From the NCBI RefSeq assembly GCF_900110415.1, contig NZ_FODR01000001.1, forward strand, positions 806,001-870,000: 64,000 bases of DNA, written 5' to 3'. Made by a program: the position numbers and the translations under genes. The notes beneath the pieces were generated by a model that made no database searches, was not told the DNA's origin, and worked only from the letters and a program-made list of their open reading frames with translations. Source of the DNA: Mucilaginibacter sp. OK283 (GTDB lineage: Bacteria > Bacteroidota > Bacteroidia > Sphingobacteriales > Sphingobacteriaceae). Position 1 is the first letter of the stretch; the number at the start of each line of letters is the position of its first letter. Below, piece after piece: positions 26,754-35,823 of this stretch.

Positions 26754-27839
26754 ATGAAGAATAAAATTAAAGTTCTTATTGTTGACGACTCTGCCATATT
26801 CAGGCAATTGCTGGGCAAAATTTTAAGCGCCGACCCGGTAATTGAAGTTATGGCCACAGCAGCCGACCCATATATTGCAGCAAGCAAAATGACCATGCAG
26901 GTTCCGGATGTTATTACCCTTGATTTGGAAATGCCCCGCATGGATGGGATTACCTTTCTTAAAAAAATAATGTCCCAGCACCCTATTCCGGTCATCATTA
27001 TAACCGGGCACACCGGGAGGGATATGGAAGTAACGCTGAAAGCATTGGAGTACGGTGCTGTTGAGGTACTTACAAAAGAGATGTTTAACGAGCACGCCCT
27101 CACTAATGAAGTCAGAAGCCGGATTTGCGAAATTGTTAAATCGGCAGCACTTACCAAAATTGCCCGCAAATCCATTGCCGAAAAACCTTCGGTGGTGCCT
27201 AAATTATCAGCCGATGCCGTGCTGCAATACGTTAAACCTAAAAACCAAAGCATTATTAGTGATAAAGTAATTGCAGTAGGGGCATCAACCGGCGGTACCG
27301 AAGCCATAAGGGTATTTTTAGAAGGCCTCCCGGTTGATATTCCGGGTATTGTAATAGTACAGCACATGCCCGAAAACTTTACCCGCCTGTTTGCCGAGCG
27401 GCTGGACGGTTTATGTAAGATTGGCGTTAAGGAAGCAGAAGACGGAGACCTGGTTAAGCCCGGCATGGCCTTAATAGCCCCCGGGAACCGCCACCTTTTA
27501 CTTAAAAGAAGAGGATCGCAATATTATGTTGAGTTGAGTGATAGTCCGCTGGTAAACCGGCATCGCCCGGCTGTGGATGTATTATTCCGCTCTACAGCTA
27601 TTTATGCCGGGCAAAATGGCATCGGAATAATTTTAACAGGCATGGGCGACGATGGTGCGCGGGGCTTACTTGAAATTAAGCAGGCAGGCGGTAAAACCAT
27701 AGCACAGGATGAAAGTTCCTGTGTTGTGTTCGGAATGCCAAAGGAAGCTATTTTGCTGAATGCTGCCGATAAGATTTTACCGTTAAAAGATATTTCGCGA
27801 TACGTAGTCCAACTGGTGAACGACAAGAGGTTTGTTTAA
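26754..27839 (+). CDS. cheB: Chemotaxis-specific protein-glutamate methylesterase CheB
   Basis: A 361-residue two-domain protein: receiver domain with VDDS and phospho-acceptor Asp57 (ITLDLEMP), and C-terminal methylesterase with catalytic triad motifs [11 protein letters not shown] (Ser), VQHMPENF (His) and [10 protein letters not shown] (Asp). It reverses CheR methylation when phosphorylated by CheA. Last gene of the chemotaxis operon; no strong terminator was seen in the 83 bases before the next gene. Confidence 0.95.
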   Translation: MKNKIKVLIVDDSAIFRQLLGKILSADPVIEVMATAADPYIAASKMTMQVPDVITLDLEMPRMDGITFLKKIMSQHPIPVIIITGHTGRDMEVTLKALEYGAVEVLTKEMFNEHALTNEVRSRICEIVKSAALTKIARKSIAEKPSVVPKLSADAVLQYVKPKNQSIISDKVIAVGASTGGTEAIRVFLEGLPVDIPGIVIVQHMPENFTRLFAERLDGLCKIGVKEAEDGDLVKPGMALIAPGNRHLLLKRRGSQYYVELSDSPLVNRHRPAVDVLFRSTAIYAGQNGIGIILTGMGDDGARGLLEIKQAGGKTIAQDESSCVVFGMPKEAILLNAADKILPLKDISRYVVQLVNDKRFV

Positions 27840-27922
27840 ACAGAGGCTAATTGCATTAAAGCCTGAAAATTAAATGCGGCAGATGTAATTCCTCGTCAGC
27901 ATAAAAACAGCTAAATTGCCGT

Positions 27923-29269
27923 ATGAAATACATTACCATCTCCCTGCTGTTGTTCATTACTGCAGCCGCCTCGGCCCAAACCATCATCAAACCCGATGCC
28001 CGGATTAAACAAATGGCCGATGAGGTATCCTCCCAAAACATTGAAACAACCATTCGCAAACTGGTAACCTTTAAAAGCAGGCATACCCTAAGCGATACAA
28101 CCAGCAAAACCACCGGCAGCGGCGCGGCACGAAACTGGATAAAGGCCGAAATGGAAAAATATGCCCTGGAATCGGGCGGGCGGATGACCGTTGCTTTTGA
28201 TACATTCACCCAGCCAAAAGGTACAAGGATTGATAAGCCGGTAAAGCTGAAAAATGTACTGGCTATACTGAAGGGTACCGACCCAACAGATAGCCGTGTT
28301 TACCTGGTATCGGGCCATTATGATTCACGGATTAACGATGTGATGGACGCAAACGGGGTGGAGCCTGGGGCTAATGATGATGCATCGGGCACGGCGCTTT
28401 CGATGGAGCTGGCCAGGGTGATGGCCAAACGCCAATTCCCGGCCACCATAATTTTTATGGCCGTGGTAGGCGAGGAGCAGGGCCTTTACGGTTCAACCAA
28501 TGTGGCCAAACGCGCCAAAGCCGAAAACTGGAACGTAGATGCCATGCTGAACAATGATATTGTAGGCAATACTCATGGCATGGAAACCGATTTAAAGGAT
28601 AACCGCAGTGTTAGGGTGTTCAGCGATGGTATCCCCACCAATGCTACCGATAAGCAGGTGGCTGCGCTAAAATCATTGGGCGGCGAAAATGACAGCCCAT
28701 CGCGCGAGTTGGCCCGGTATGCCAAAGAAACCGGCGAACGCTACGTTGACCAGCTGGATGTAAAATTGATATACCGCCGCGACCGCTACCTGCGCGGCGG
28801 CGACCACCTCCCGTTTTTAGAACAGGGCTTTACCGCGGTAAGGTTTACCGAAATGAACGAAGATTTTAACCGCCAGCACCAGAACATCCGCACCGAAAAC
28901 GGTGTAGACTATGGCGACCTGCCCGACTTTGTTGATTTTAACTACGTACAAAAAGTAGCCCGCATGAACCTGTCGGTACTGGCCAACCTGGCATTGGCCC
29001 CTGCCCGGCCCCAAAATGTAGGCATCATAACCAGCGACCTCACCAACAAAACCAAACTTACCTGGGAAGCGCCATCTACAGGCAAAAAGCCCGCCGGCTA
29101 TTACGTACTGATGCGCGAAACCACCAGCGCCTTTTGGGAACGTAAGTTTTATGTAACCGATACAACGGCTACGCTGGCCTACTCCAAGGATAATTACTTT
29201 TTTGCGGTACAGGCTGTGGATGCTGATGGGCATGAGAGTTTGCCGGTGTTTCCCAAGCCGATACGTTAA
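27923..29269 (+). CDS. Exported M28 family aminopeptidase-like protein
   Basis: A 448-residue secreted zinc peptidase. Signal peptide MKYITISLLLFITAAASAQ. Cocatalytic zinc ligands are visible in VSGHYDSR, GANDDASGTA and VVGEEQGLYG, and later in GGDHLPF. A C-terminal extension of about 90 residues (from about residue 355, PQNVGIITSDL) looks like a fibronectin type III-like domain with the closing FFAVQAVDADGHES. The gene is followed after 11 bases by a membrane protein gene. Confidence 0.9.
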   Translation: MKYITISLLLFITAAASAQTIIKPDARIKQMADEVSSQNIETTIRKLVTFKSRHTLSDTTSKTTGSGAARNWIKAEMEKYALESGGRMTVAFDTFTQPKGTRIDKPVKLKNVLAILKGTDPTDSRVYLVSGHYDSRINDVMDANGVEPGANDDASGTALSMELARVMAKRQFPATIIFMAVVGEEQGLYGSTNVAKRAKAENWNVDAMLNNDIVGNTHGMETDLKDNRSVRVFSDGIPTNATDKQVAALKSLGGENDSPSRELARYAKETGERYVDQLDVKLIYRRDRYLRGGDHLPFLEQGFTAVRFTEMNEDFNRQHQNIRTENGVDYGDLPDFVDFNYVQKVARMNLSVLANLALAPARPQNVGIITSDLTNKTKLTWEAPSTGKKPAGYYVLMRETTSAFWERKFYVTDTTATLAYSKDNYFFAVQAVDADGHESLPVFPKPIR

Positions 29270-29280
29270 ATATTAGGGGG

Positions 29281-29856
29281 ATGGAACTTCAGTATGTTAT
29301 CAACTTGGTTGTAAAAGGTATCTTCGAAGGCACCCTCGTTATAACCCCTTTGCTTATTATTGTTCATCTTTTTAAGATCCGGCTATTTAAAATTGATAAA
29401 CAAGTATTAATACAGTCTGTCAACACCTGTTTACTTTTTGGATCGGTAATGTTTTTAATATCGTTATTTGCCGAATTTTTTAGGGCCTATTATTCTCAGG
29501 TAGAATACGAACAGTATGTTTTTGTTAACCGTTACAGCGGCCCCTTTTGGTATTTAGGTTTTGTAGAGATTGCTTGTAAACTGTTAGTGCCTCAAATACT
29601 ATGGTTTAAAAGACTTCGGAAGTCTATATACACTTTAATGGTGATCTTTAATTTATGGGTCTTTTTATATATAATAAGGTTTGCGTTCGTGTTATTTACA
29701 CCAGTGTGGCGAATGAGAACTTCTCCAAATGCGGGTGCAGGGATCAATTACCAAATAGGCTACCCCTGGCAAGACCTCTTGGTTTATACCATACTTTTAA
29801 CAGCCGTCTATTTTATTTTGAAAAGAAAATCTTTAACCAGGGCCGTATTGGTCTGA
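29281..29856 (+). CDS. Integral membrane protein of unknown function
   Basis: A 191-residue protein with about five hydrophobic helices (near residues 10-30, 48-68, 88-108, 115-140, 165-183). A good ribosome-binding-like AGGGGG precedes ATG 29281. The four-helix pattern with basic loops resembles small DUF2975-like or quinol-related membrane proteins, but I do not recognise a specific family. Probably cotranscribed with the M28 peptidase upstream. Confidence 0.7.
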   Translation: MELQYVINLVVKGIFEGTLVITPLLIIVHLFKIRLFKIDKQVLIQSVNTCLLFGSVMFLISLFAEFFRAYYSQVEYEQYVFVNRYSGPFWYLGFVEIACKLLVPQILWFKRLRKSIYTLMVIFNLWVFLYIIRFAFVLFTPVWRMRTSPNAGAGINYQIGYPWQDLLVYTILLTAVYFILKRKSLTRAVLV

Positions 29857-29894
29857 TCGTGATTAATTTTGCTTCAAACTAACGCATCTCGTCA

Positions 29895-30767
29895 ATGCAA
29901 AAAAACAAAATTCCAATACGTCCATTATTAGCAGTTTTAGGTTCGATATTAAGCGTACAGGTAGGGGCTGCTATTGCTAAGGGATTGTTTCCGGCTCTCG
30001 GTGCTTCAGTTACCGCCACCTTGCGGATAGGATTATCGGCATTGATACTGCTTGTCGTGAACAGGCCAGGGTTAAAAACATTAACCCGCGAACAATGGAA
30101 TGCGGTTATCCCTTACGGTTTATGCCTGGGTGCCATGAATTTAATTTACTACCTGGCCTTATCGCGTATTCCGTTGGGGATAGCAGTCACCCTTGAGTTT
30201 ATGGGGCCGTTGCTGCTTGTGGTGTTTAGTTCAAAACGCACCATCGAATTTTTATGGGTACTACTGGCCGCAGGCGGAATTGTATTGATGACACCCTGGA
30301 ATAACACCAATATTGATTTGTTTGGCGCGGGCATGGCTTTGCTGGCCGGTGCCTTTTGGGCCGGCTATATTGTGTTGGGCCGGCGGGTATCTGCGGTGTT
30401 AAATGGCGGTCAGGCCGTTACCATAGGTATGCTGTTTGCGTTAATGGCGACATTGCCATTTGCTTTCGCAAGTGACGGGATGATGAATTTTAAAAGCAGT
30501 ATGATTATCCCGGCTATGGGGTTGGCGTTATTTTGCAGCGCCATTCCGTTTTCTTTAGAGATGTACGGACTTAAATATATCCCCACCAAAACATTCAGTA
30601 TCCTTATGAGCATGGAACCAGCCGTTGGCGCCATCTGCGGGTTGATATTTTTGAAAGAATATCTCTCCATACAGGAATATGCCGCCGTAATATTGGTGGT
30701 AATTGCAAGCGCCGGGGCAACAATTGGTAACCGGCAGGAGATGGGCAACATAACACCGGAAGGTTAA
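29895..30767 (+). CDS. rhtA: EamA/RhtA-type drug/metabolite transporter
   Basis: A 290-residue ten-helix transporter with two EamA halves. The closest family by eye is RhtA, the threonine/homoserine exporter: LSVQVGAAIAKGLFP, YLALSRIPLGIAVTLEFMGPL and SAIPFSLEMYGLKYIPTKTF are RhtA-like. It would export amino acids such as threonine, homoserine or analogues from the inner membrane. Gene symbol by similarity. Begins 38 bases after the preceding gene. Confidence 0.87.
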   Translation: MQKNKIPIRPLLAVLGSILSVQVGAAIAKGLFPALGASVTATLRIGLSALILLVVNRPGLKTLTREQWNAVIPYGLCLGAMNLIYYLALSRIPLGIAVTLEFMGPLLLVVFSSKRTIEFLWVLLAAGGIVLMTPWNNTNIDLFGAGMALLAGAFWAGYIVLGRRVSAVLNGGQAVTIGMLFALMATLPFAFASDGMMNFKSSMIIPAMGLALFCSAIPFSLEMYGLKYIPTKTFSILMSMEPAVGAICGLIFLKEYLSIQEYAAVILVVIASAGATIGNRQEMGNITPEG

Positions 30768-31101
30768 TATATTGCAGGCAAAAAGCTTATTTAAAGAACC
30801 TGGTCCTTTCGAACCCTTGAAGGGTGGGCAGCAGCGTAGAAAGGGTTCGAAATCTTTTACGCCCTGCATCTCAAAGAGTTGTTCGGAATGTAGGTTGGAT
30901 ATAGCAAACCCAAAATTGGCATGGCGTAACTCGTAGGGGCAACCAGGTATAAACATATCAATACCCGCTTGGCATGGGCAGCTGAAAGCTGCAACCATGG
31001 TACCCACGAGCTAAAAGCTCGCGGGAGCGATGTATGCAAATCAAAAGCCCTCTCCTTTGGAGAGGGTTGGGTGAGGCTCTTTTTTTTACTAAGTTTGTAT
31101 T
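30768..31101. other. Intergenic region with palindromic repeats
   Basis: No gene. Contains an imperfect palindrome CCTTTCGAACCCTT...AAGGGTTCGAAA (about 30805-30851), a second one GCAGCTGAAAGCTGC (30979-30993), a third GAGCTAAAAGCTC (31007-31019) and the first copy of the CCTCTCCTTTGGAGAGG repeat at 31037-31077. Confidence 0.6.
31037..31077 (+). repeat. CCTCTCCTTTGGAGAGG repeat, copy 1
   Basis: Forty-one bases starting CAAATCAAAAG with the palindromic core CCCTCTCCTTTGGAGAGGG and ending GGGTGAGGC. Other copies: 31621-31651 (inverted) and 31810-31851 (direct). Confidence 0.8.
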
Positions 31102-31245
31102 ATGTATTTCTTTAGAAAAAAAGATCCCAACAGGCCGGATAACATTAACCTGCGCATTATGCATTTTATAAATGCACTGGCCATCCTGATGTTTTTAGCG
31201 GGCATCATCTATAAGCTGATACAAGTGTTCATACTTAAAAAATGA
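31102..31245 (+). CDS. 47-residue single-helix membrane protein
   Basis: ATG 31102 to TGA 31245. The peptide begins MYFFRKKDPNRPDNINLR and continues into one hydrophobic helix (about residues 23-43, FINALAILMFLAGIIYKL). Its stop overlaps the ridA start (ATGATG), so both are translated as a pair. Short proteins with a KKDPNRP...NLR.MH pattern appear conserved in Bacteroidota (I recall a DUF6728-type family, not certain). The overlap with a real gene and the protein-like composition support it as genuine. Confidence 0.7.
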   Translation: MYFFRKKDPNRPDNINLRIMHFINALAILMFLAGIIYKLIQVFILKK

Positions 31246-31619
31246 TGGAAATAATAAACACCAATAACGCGCCTGCACCTATCGGGCCGTACAGCCAGGC
31301 TACTGTTGCCGGTAATTTTGTATTTGTATCTGGCCAGATACCCCTTAACCCCGCCACCGGCGAGCTGGTTACCAGCGGTATTAAAGATGAAGCCGTTTTA
31401 GTAATGGAAAATATTAAAGCTATTTTAACCGAAGCAGGCATCGGCTTTGTCAACGTTGTAAAAACCAGCATATTTTTAACCGACCTTGGCAATTTTGGCC
31501 AGGTAAATGAAGTATACGGCACCTACTTTACATCAAATTTCCCCGCCCGCGAAACGGTACAGGTATCGGCATTACCAAAAGGCGTTAATGTAGAGATATC
31601 GGTTATTGCGGTAAAATAA
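31242..31619 (+). CDS. ridA: RidA family protein (enamine/imine deaminase)
   Basis: A 125-residue YjgF/RidA protein that hydrolyses reactive enamines and imines such as 2-aminoacrylate. Conserved pieces: NAPAPIGPYSQA, VFVSGQIPLNP, the Arg in FPARETVQVSALP (equivalent to the catalytic Arg105) and the Glu in VNVEISVIAVK. ATG 31242 overlaps the stop of the small upstream protein; a second in-frame ATG at 31245 is equally possible. Forms trimers in the family. Cytoplasmic. Confidence 0.94.
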   Translation: MMEIINTNNAPAPIGPYSQATVAGNFVFVSGQIPLNPATGELVTSGIKDEAVLVMENIKAILTEAGIGFVNVVKTSIFLTDLGNFGQVNEVYGTYFTSNFPARETVQVSALPKGVNVEISVIAVK

Positions 31620-31620
31620 A

Positions 31621-31651
31621 GCCTCACCCCGGCCCTCTCCAAAGGAGAGGG
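31621..31651 (-). repeat. CCTCTCCTTTGGAGAGG repeat, copy 2 (inverted)
   Basis: Begins on the base after the ridA stop: GCCTCACCCC, a two-base spacer, then CCCTCTCCAAAGGAGAGGG. Opposite orientation to copies 1 and 3. Confidence 0.8.
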
Positions 31652-31664
31652 AGGAGCGACTATA

Positions 31665-31747
31665 TGTCATTGCGAGGAACGAAGCAATCGCGAACTACGA
31701 ACATCCGCCCTGAAAAGTAGGAGATTGCTTCGTTCCTCACAATGACA
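31665..31747. repeat. Palindromic repeat, GTCATTGCGAGGAACGAAG family, copy 2
   Basis: Arms 31665-31689 and 31723-31747 (25 bases) pair with one mismatch around a 33-base loop. Related to 14475-14562 and 57264-57347, sharing GTCAT, GAGGAACGAAG and the inverted layout. Confidence 0.8.
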
Positions 31748-31809
31748 TAATCCTTTGTGATGGAGAGATACTGAGGATGACGATTATAACACATGGTTTA
31801 ACAAACACG

Positions 31810-31851
31810 CAAATCAAAAGTCCTCTCCTTTGGAGAGGATTTAGGTGAGGC
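31810..31851 (+). repeat. CCTCTCCTTTGGAGAGG repeat, copy 3, abutting recG
   Basis: Starts CAAATCAAAAG like copy 1, core CCTCTCCTTTGGAGAGG, ends GGTGAGGC two bases before the recG ATG. The 3' end supplies an AGGTGAGG that sits where a ribosome-binding site would be. Confidence 0.8.
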
Positions 31852-31853
31852 CT

Positions 31854-33956
31854 ATGGATCCTTTTCAAACACCACTTACATATTTAAAAGGCGCGGGCCA
31901 AACCCGGGCCGAGGTGTTGAAAAAGGAATTGGGTATTGCCACTTTTGAAGATTTGCTGCGCCATTTCCCCTTCCGGTATATCGACCGGACTAAATTTTAT
32001 AAGGTAAAAGATATTAATCCCGATTTGCCTTACGTGCAGGTTTTGGCCCGTGTTATTAGCAAGCAAATTGTTGGCGAGAAGCACACCAAACGGCTGGTTG
32101 TACAAACCCGTGATGATACCGGCACGTTGGAACTGGTTTGGTTTAAAGGCATCAACTGGATAGATAAAACTATTGTGCCCGGCACGGTATACATTGTGTT
32201 TGGCAAGGCTGGTTTCTTTAACGGGCAAGCCCAAATGGCGCATCCCGAAATGGAAATCTACTCGCCTGCCAATATGCAGCGGCAGGGTAATGCTACCTTG
32301 CAGCCGGTTTACAACTCTACTGAAAAGCTTAAGCAATTTCAGCTGGATAGCAAAGGCATCCAAAAATTAACGGCTACTTTACTTGGCCTGCACGCTAAGG
32401 ATATTAAAGAAAATTTGCCCTTGTACATTATCCAGCACTTTAAGCTCCTGGGCAGGGCCGAGGCTTATCGCAACATCCATTTCCCGGCCGACGCCAATTT
32501 GCTGAACGAGGCTTTGCACAGGCTTAAGTTTGAAGAATTGTTTTTGCTGCAGCTTAAACTCCTGCGCAATAAAATGTTGCATACTCAAAAGTTTAAGGGT
32601 AATGTATTTAGCACTGTAGGCCATTACTTTAATGATTTTTACCACCATAAACTACCTTTCCAGCTAACCACGCCGCAAAAGCGGGTGTTAAAGGAGATAA
32701 GGCAGGATACCCAGCGCGGCGTGCAAATGAACCGCCTGTTGCAGGGCGATGTAGGCAGCGGCAAAACCGTTGTTGCCCTGATGGCGATGTTGATTGCTAT
32801 TGATAACGGCTTCCAGACCTGCATTATGGCGCCCACCGAAATATTGGCTAGCCAGCATTACCAAACCATCAGCAGTTTGGTTGGCGATGGTTTTATCGAG
32901 GTGGCCCTGCTCACCGGATCAACCAAACAAAAAGACCGCAGGGTGCTGCACCAGAAACTGGAAAGCGGCGAAATGAAGATACTGATTGGTACCCACGCCC
33001 TGATAGAGGACAAAGTACAATTCAAAAACCTGGGCTTCGTGGTGATTGATGAGCAGCACCGTTTTGGGGTAGAGCAGCGGGCCAGGCTTTGGCGAAAGAA
33101 CGTTGTACCGCCCCATATCCTGGTGATGACGGCAACCCCCATCCCCCGCACCCTGGCCATGACCCTGTACGGCGATCTGGATGTATCTGTAATTGATGAG
33201 TTGCCGGCTGGCCGTAAGCCTATTCAAACACTGCATTTTTTTGATAACCAGCGCCTGCGGGTGTTTGGTTTTATGAAAAAGGAAATTGCCCTGGGCCGGC
33301 AAATTTATATTGTGTACCCGCTGATTAAGGAAAGCGAAAAACTGGACCTTAAAAACTTGGAAGAGGGCATCGAAATTATCTCGCGTGAGTTTCCGTTACC
33401 CGGGTATAAGATCAGCATTGTGCATGGCAAATTAAAACCCGCCGATAAGGAGTTTGAGATGCAGCGCTTCATCAAAGGGCAAACTCAAATTATGGTGGCC
33501 ACCACCGTGATAGAGGTTGGGGTTAACGTGCCCAATGCCTCGGTAATGATAATTGAAAATGCCGAGCGTTTTGGCCTGTCGCAACTGCACCAGCTGCGCG
33601 GTAGGGTAGGGCGCGGAGCCGAGCAATCATACTGTATTTTGATGAGCAGCCACAAGCTAAGCCACGACGGTAAGATCCGCCTGGATACCATGGTGAAGAC
33701 TAACAACGGTTTCGAAATCTCCGAGATCGACCTGCAGCTGCGCGGCCCCGGTAACCTGGACGGTACCCAGCAAAGCGGCGTGCTCGACCTGAAGGTTGCC
33801 AACCTTGCTACCGACCAGGAGTTGTTGTTTAAGGCCCGCAAAACGGTGGAGCAAATTTTTGCCAAAGACCCCCAATTGGCCCTGCCCGAAAACCAGGTGC
33901 TGCACCATGCCTTCGAAACAAAAAATGCCGGTTTAAGCTGGGATAAAATTTCCTGA
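31854..33956 (+). CDS. recG: ATP-dependent DNA helicase RecG
   Basis: Branch-migrating helicase that remodels stalled replication forks and Holliday junctions. From ATG 31854 (MDPFQTPLTYLKGAG) it has 700 residues, normal for RecG; a GTG nine bases upstream falls in the repeat. Domains: wedge/OB-fold (about 1-240), helicase core with GDVGSGKT (Walker A), DEQHRFG (Walker B), VMTATPIPRTL (motif III), and the RecG-specific QLRGRVGRG and GNLDGTQQSG. Unlinked to spoT or rpoZ here. Cytoplasmic. Confidence 0.96.
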   Translation: MDPFQTPLTYLKGAGQTRAEVLKKELGIATFEDLLRHFPFRYIDRTKFYKVKDINPDLPYVQVLARVISKQIVGEKHTKRLVVQTRDDTGTLELVWFKGINWIDKTIVPGTVYIVFGKAGFFNGQAQMAHPEMEIYSPANMQRQGNATLQPVYNSTEKLKQFQLDSKGIQKLTATLLGLHAKDIKENLPLYIIQHFKLLGRAEAYRNIHFPADANLLNEALHRLKFEELFLLQLKLLRNKMLHTQKFKGNVFSTVGHYFNDFYHHKLPFQLTTPQKRVLKEIRQDTQRGVQMNRLLQGDVGSGKTVVALMAMLIAIDNGFQTCIMAPTEILASQHYQTISSLVGDGFIEVALLTGSTKQKDRRVLHQKLESGEMKILIGTHALIEDKVQFKNLGFVVIDEQHRFGVEQRARLWRKNVVPPHILVMTATPIPRTLAMTLYGDLDVSVIDELPAGRKPIQTLHFFDNQRLRVFGFMKKEIALGRQIYIVYPLIKESEKLDLKNLEEGIEIISREFPLPGYKISIVHGKLKPADKEFEMQRFIKGQTQIMVATTVIEVGVNVPNASVMIIENAERFGLSQLHQLRGRVGRGAEQSYCILMSSHKLSHDGKIRLDTMVKTNNGFEISEIDLQLRGPGNLDGTQQSGVLDLKVANLATDQELLFKARKTVEQIFAKDPQLALPENQVLHHAFETKNAGLSWDKIS

Positions 33957-34036
33957 GGCTTCCATTATTGCCGCAAAATATTAAATTTGTTTCCGACTGA
34001 CTTCATTTGATAAGCGCACAGAAATTTCTTTGCAAG

Positions 34037-34118
34037 AAAGGTGATCCAAAGGTGTTGTAAAGGTATCTGCAGGTAACCGAAAGGTTATTCAAAAGGTGGC
34101 CAAAGGATACTGAACGGT
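34037..34118 (+). repeat. Eight AAAGGT-like hexamers in helical phase
   Basis: AAAGGT or near-identical hexamers start at 34037, 34048, 34059, 34069, 34080, 34092, 34102 and 34113, spacings 11, 11, 10, 11, 12, 10 and 11 bases (mean about 10.9). Between recG and the M28 peptidase gene; ends 41 bases before ATG 34160. Confidence 0.75.
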
Positions 34119-34159
34119 GACCCGCAAGAGTGCTTATCGCATAAAAAACAAACATTTAA

Positions 34160-35545
34160 ATGAAAAGAAAATTTACTTTTTTAATCTCCTCCCTGCTGTT
34201 ATCAGCCAACCTCATCCATGCCCAGGATTCATTAATGATCCGCAAAATTTACGACGAAGCCCTTGTAAACGGCAAAAGTTATGAAAGCCTGCGCTACCTG
34301 TGTAAAAACATAGGCCAGCGTATCAGCGGCTCGGCCAACGCCCAAAAAGCTGTGGAATACAGCAAAAAACTGATGGAAAGCTATGGCTTCGATAAGGTTT
34401 ATTTACAGGAAGTTATGGTGCCCCATTGGGTACGCGGTGCCAAAGAAACAGCTTTTATTATTGATGGCAAAAAACGTATCCCGGTGCCTATTGCCGCCCT
34501 GGGGATGACAGTTGCTACCCCTAAAGAAGGTATTACAGCCAATGTTATTGAGGTACAAAGTCTTAAAGAGCTGGCAACCCTTGGAGAAGCGGCTATTAAA
34601 GGCAAAATCGTATTCTTTAACCGTGCTTTTGATCCACGGTTTATTGAAACCGGACAAGCCTACGGAACCGCTGGAGATCAGCGCTTTATGGGGCCTGCTG
34701 TCGCCGCCAAATATGGCGCAGTAGGCGTTATAGTGCGTTCGCTGACAGAGAGTTTAGATGATTACCCCCATACCGGCGCTACCCTGGCCGATAAAGATGG
34801 CAAAAATATCCCGGCCGCGGCAATATCTACCAAAGCGGCTAACAAGCTGAGTGCCATGCTTAAAATGCGTAAATTCCCGGCAGCTAAATTTTATTTTAAA
34901 CAAAGCTGCCAGTTATTGCCCGACGTATTATCCTACAACGTAGTTGGCGAACTGACTGGCACAGAGCATCCTAATAAGTTCATCACGGTAGGCGGCCACC
35001 TTGATTCCTGGGACCTGGCCGAAGGCGCGCACGACGATGGTACCGGTGTAATACAATCGGCCGAGGTGCTAAGGATCTTTAAGGCAATAGGTTACAAACC
35101 TAAAAACTCCGTTCGGGCGGTGTTTTTCATGAACGAGGAGAATGGCCACAAAGGCGGCACCAAATACGCCGAACTTGCCGCTCAAAATAAGGAGGAGCAC
35201 ATTGCCGCTATAGAAACCGACGAAGGCGGCTTTACCCCGCGGGGCTTCAGCTTTTCGGATGTATCTAAAGATTTTATAACAAAAGTGAACACCAACTGGA
35301 AATCAATATTAGAGCCATACGAAGTTGACCAGCTGACTATAGGTGGGTCGGGAACAGACATTGAGCCGATGAAAGAAAAGTTGCCAAGCGTTGTGCTGAT
35401 CGGCTTTCGCCCTGATTCTCAGCGCTATTTTGATATCCACCACACACCAAACGACGTATTTGAAAACGTAAACAAACGCGAGCTTGAACTGGGGGGTGCC
35501 GGTATCGCAGCGCTGATTTACCTGATAGATCAGCACGGATTTTGA
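34160..35545 (+). CDS. Exported M28 family metallopeptidase with PA-like insert
   Basis: A 461-residue secreted zinc aminopeptidase. Signal peptide MKRKFTFLISSLLLSANLIHA. Residues about 110-240 form a PA-like lid domain (KGKIVFFNRAFD, AAKYGAVGVIVRS). Zinc ligands are seen in VGGHLDSWDLAEGAHDDGTG, MNEENGHKGG, IETDEGG and DIHHTPND. It resembles carboxypeptidase Q-type M28 enzymes. Different subfamily from the M28 gene at 27.9 kb. Followed by a strong terminator. Confidence 0.92.
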   Translation: MKRKFTFLISSLLLSANLIHAQDSLMIRKIYDEALVNGKSYESLRYLCKNIGQRISGSANAQKAVEYSKKLMESYGFDKVYLQEVMVPHWVRGAKETAFIIDGKKRIPVPIAALGMTVATPKEGITANVIEVQSLKELATLGEAAIKGKIVFFNRAFDPRFIETGQAYGTAGDQRFMGPAVAAKYGAVGVIVRSLTESLDDYPHTGATLADKDGKNIPAAAISTKAANKLSAMLKMRKFPAAKFYFKQSCQLLPDVLSYNVVGELTGTEHPNKFITVGGHLDSWDLAEGAHDDGTGVIQSAEVLRIFKAIGYKPKNSVRAVFFMNEENGHKGGTKYAELAAQNKEEHIAAIETDEGGFTPRGFSFSDVSKDFITKVNTNWKSILEPYEVDQLTIGGSGTDIEPMKEKLPSVVLIGFRPDSQRYFDIHHTPNDVFENVNKRELELGGAGIAALIYLIDQHGF

Positions 35546-35582
35546 TGCGTAGATGATTATTTATTGATGAATTAATTTTTCC

Positions 35583-35611
35583 GCCGCATGTGTCCTCACA
35601 TGCGGCTTTTT
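35583..35611 (+). terminator. Rho-independent terminator after the M28 gene
   Basis: GCCGCATGTG (35583-35592), loop TCCT, CACATGCGGC (35597-35606), then TTTTT. Perfect 10-base stem. Confidence 0.9.
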
Positions 35612-35620
35612 GCATTAAGG

Positions 35621-35702
35621 ATAGTAGCGGATACCCGTCAATGTGGCTAAGGCCCGTGCAGTATAAGCGCATAGCCTGACCCGAGGAACGAGGGTAATGC
35701 CC
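35621..35702 (+). repeat. Dispersed repeat with AGCGGATACC and GTGCAGTATAAGC
   Basis: Blocks AGCGGATACC, CTAA, GTGCAGTATAAGC and ATAGC reappear in the same order at 63620-63695. Non-coding; inner CCCGAGGAACGAGGG is a short hairpin. Confidence 0.55.
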
Positions 35703-35823
35703 CAATCTGAATTTTAATAGGTACGATTTACCACCGGCACTTCCACAGGCGTTTTTTTGCTAAAATCTGCACATTTGTAATCTGAAATCTGCAGATTTTT
35801 TAAAAATCCTGAAAATCGTGTTG

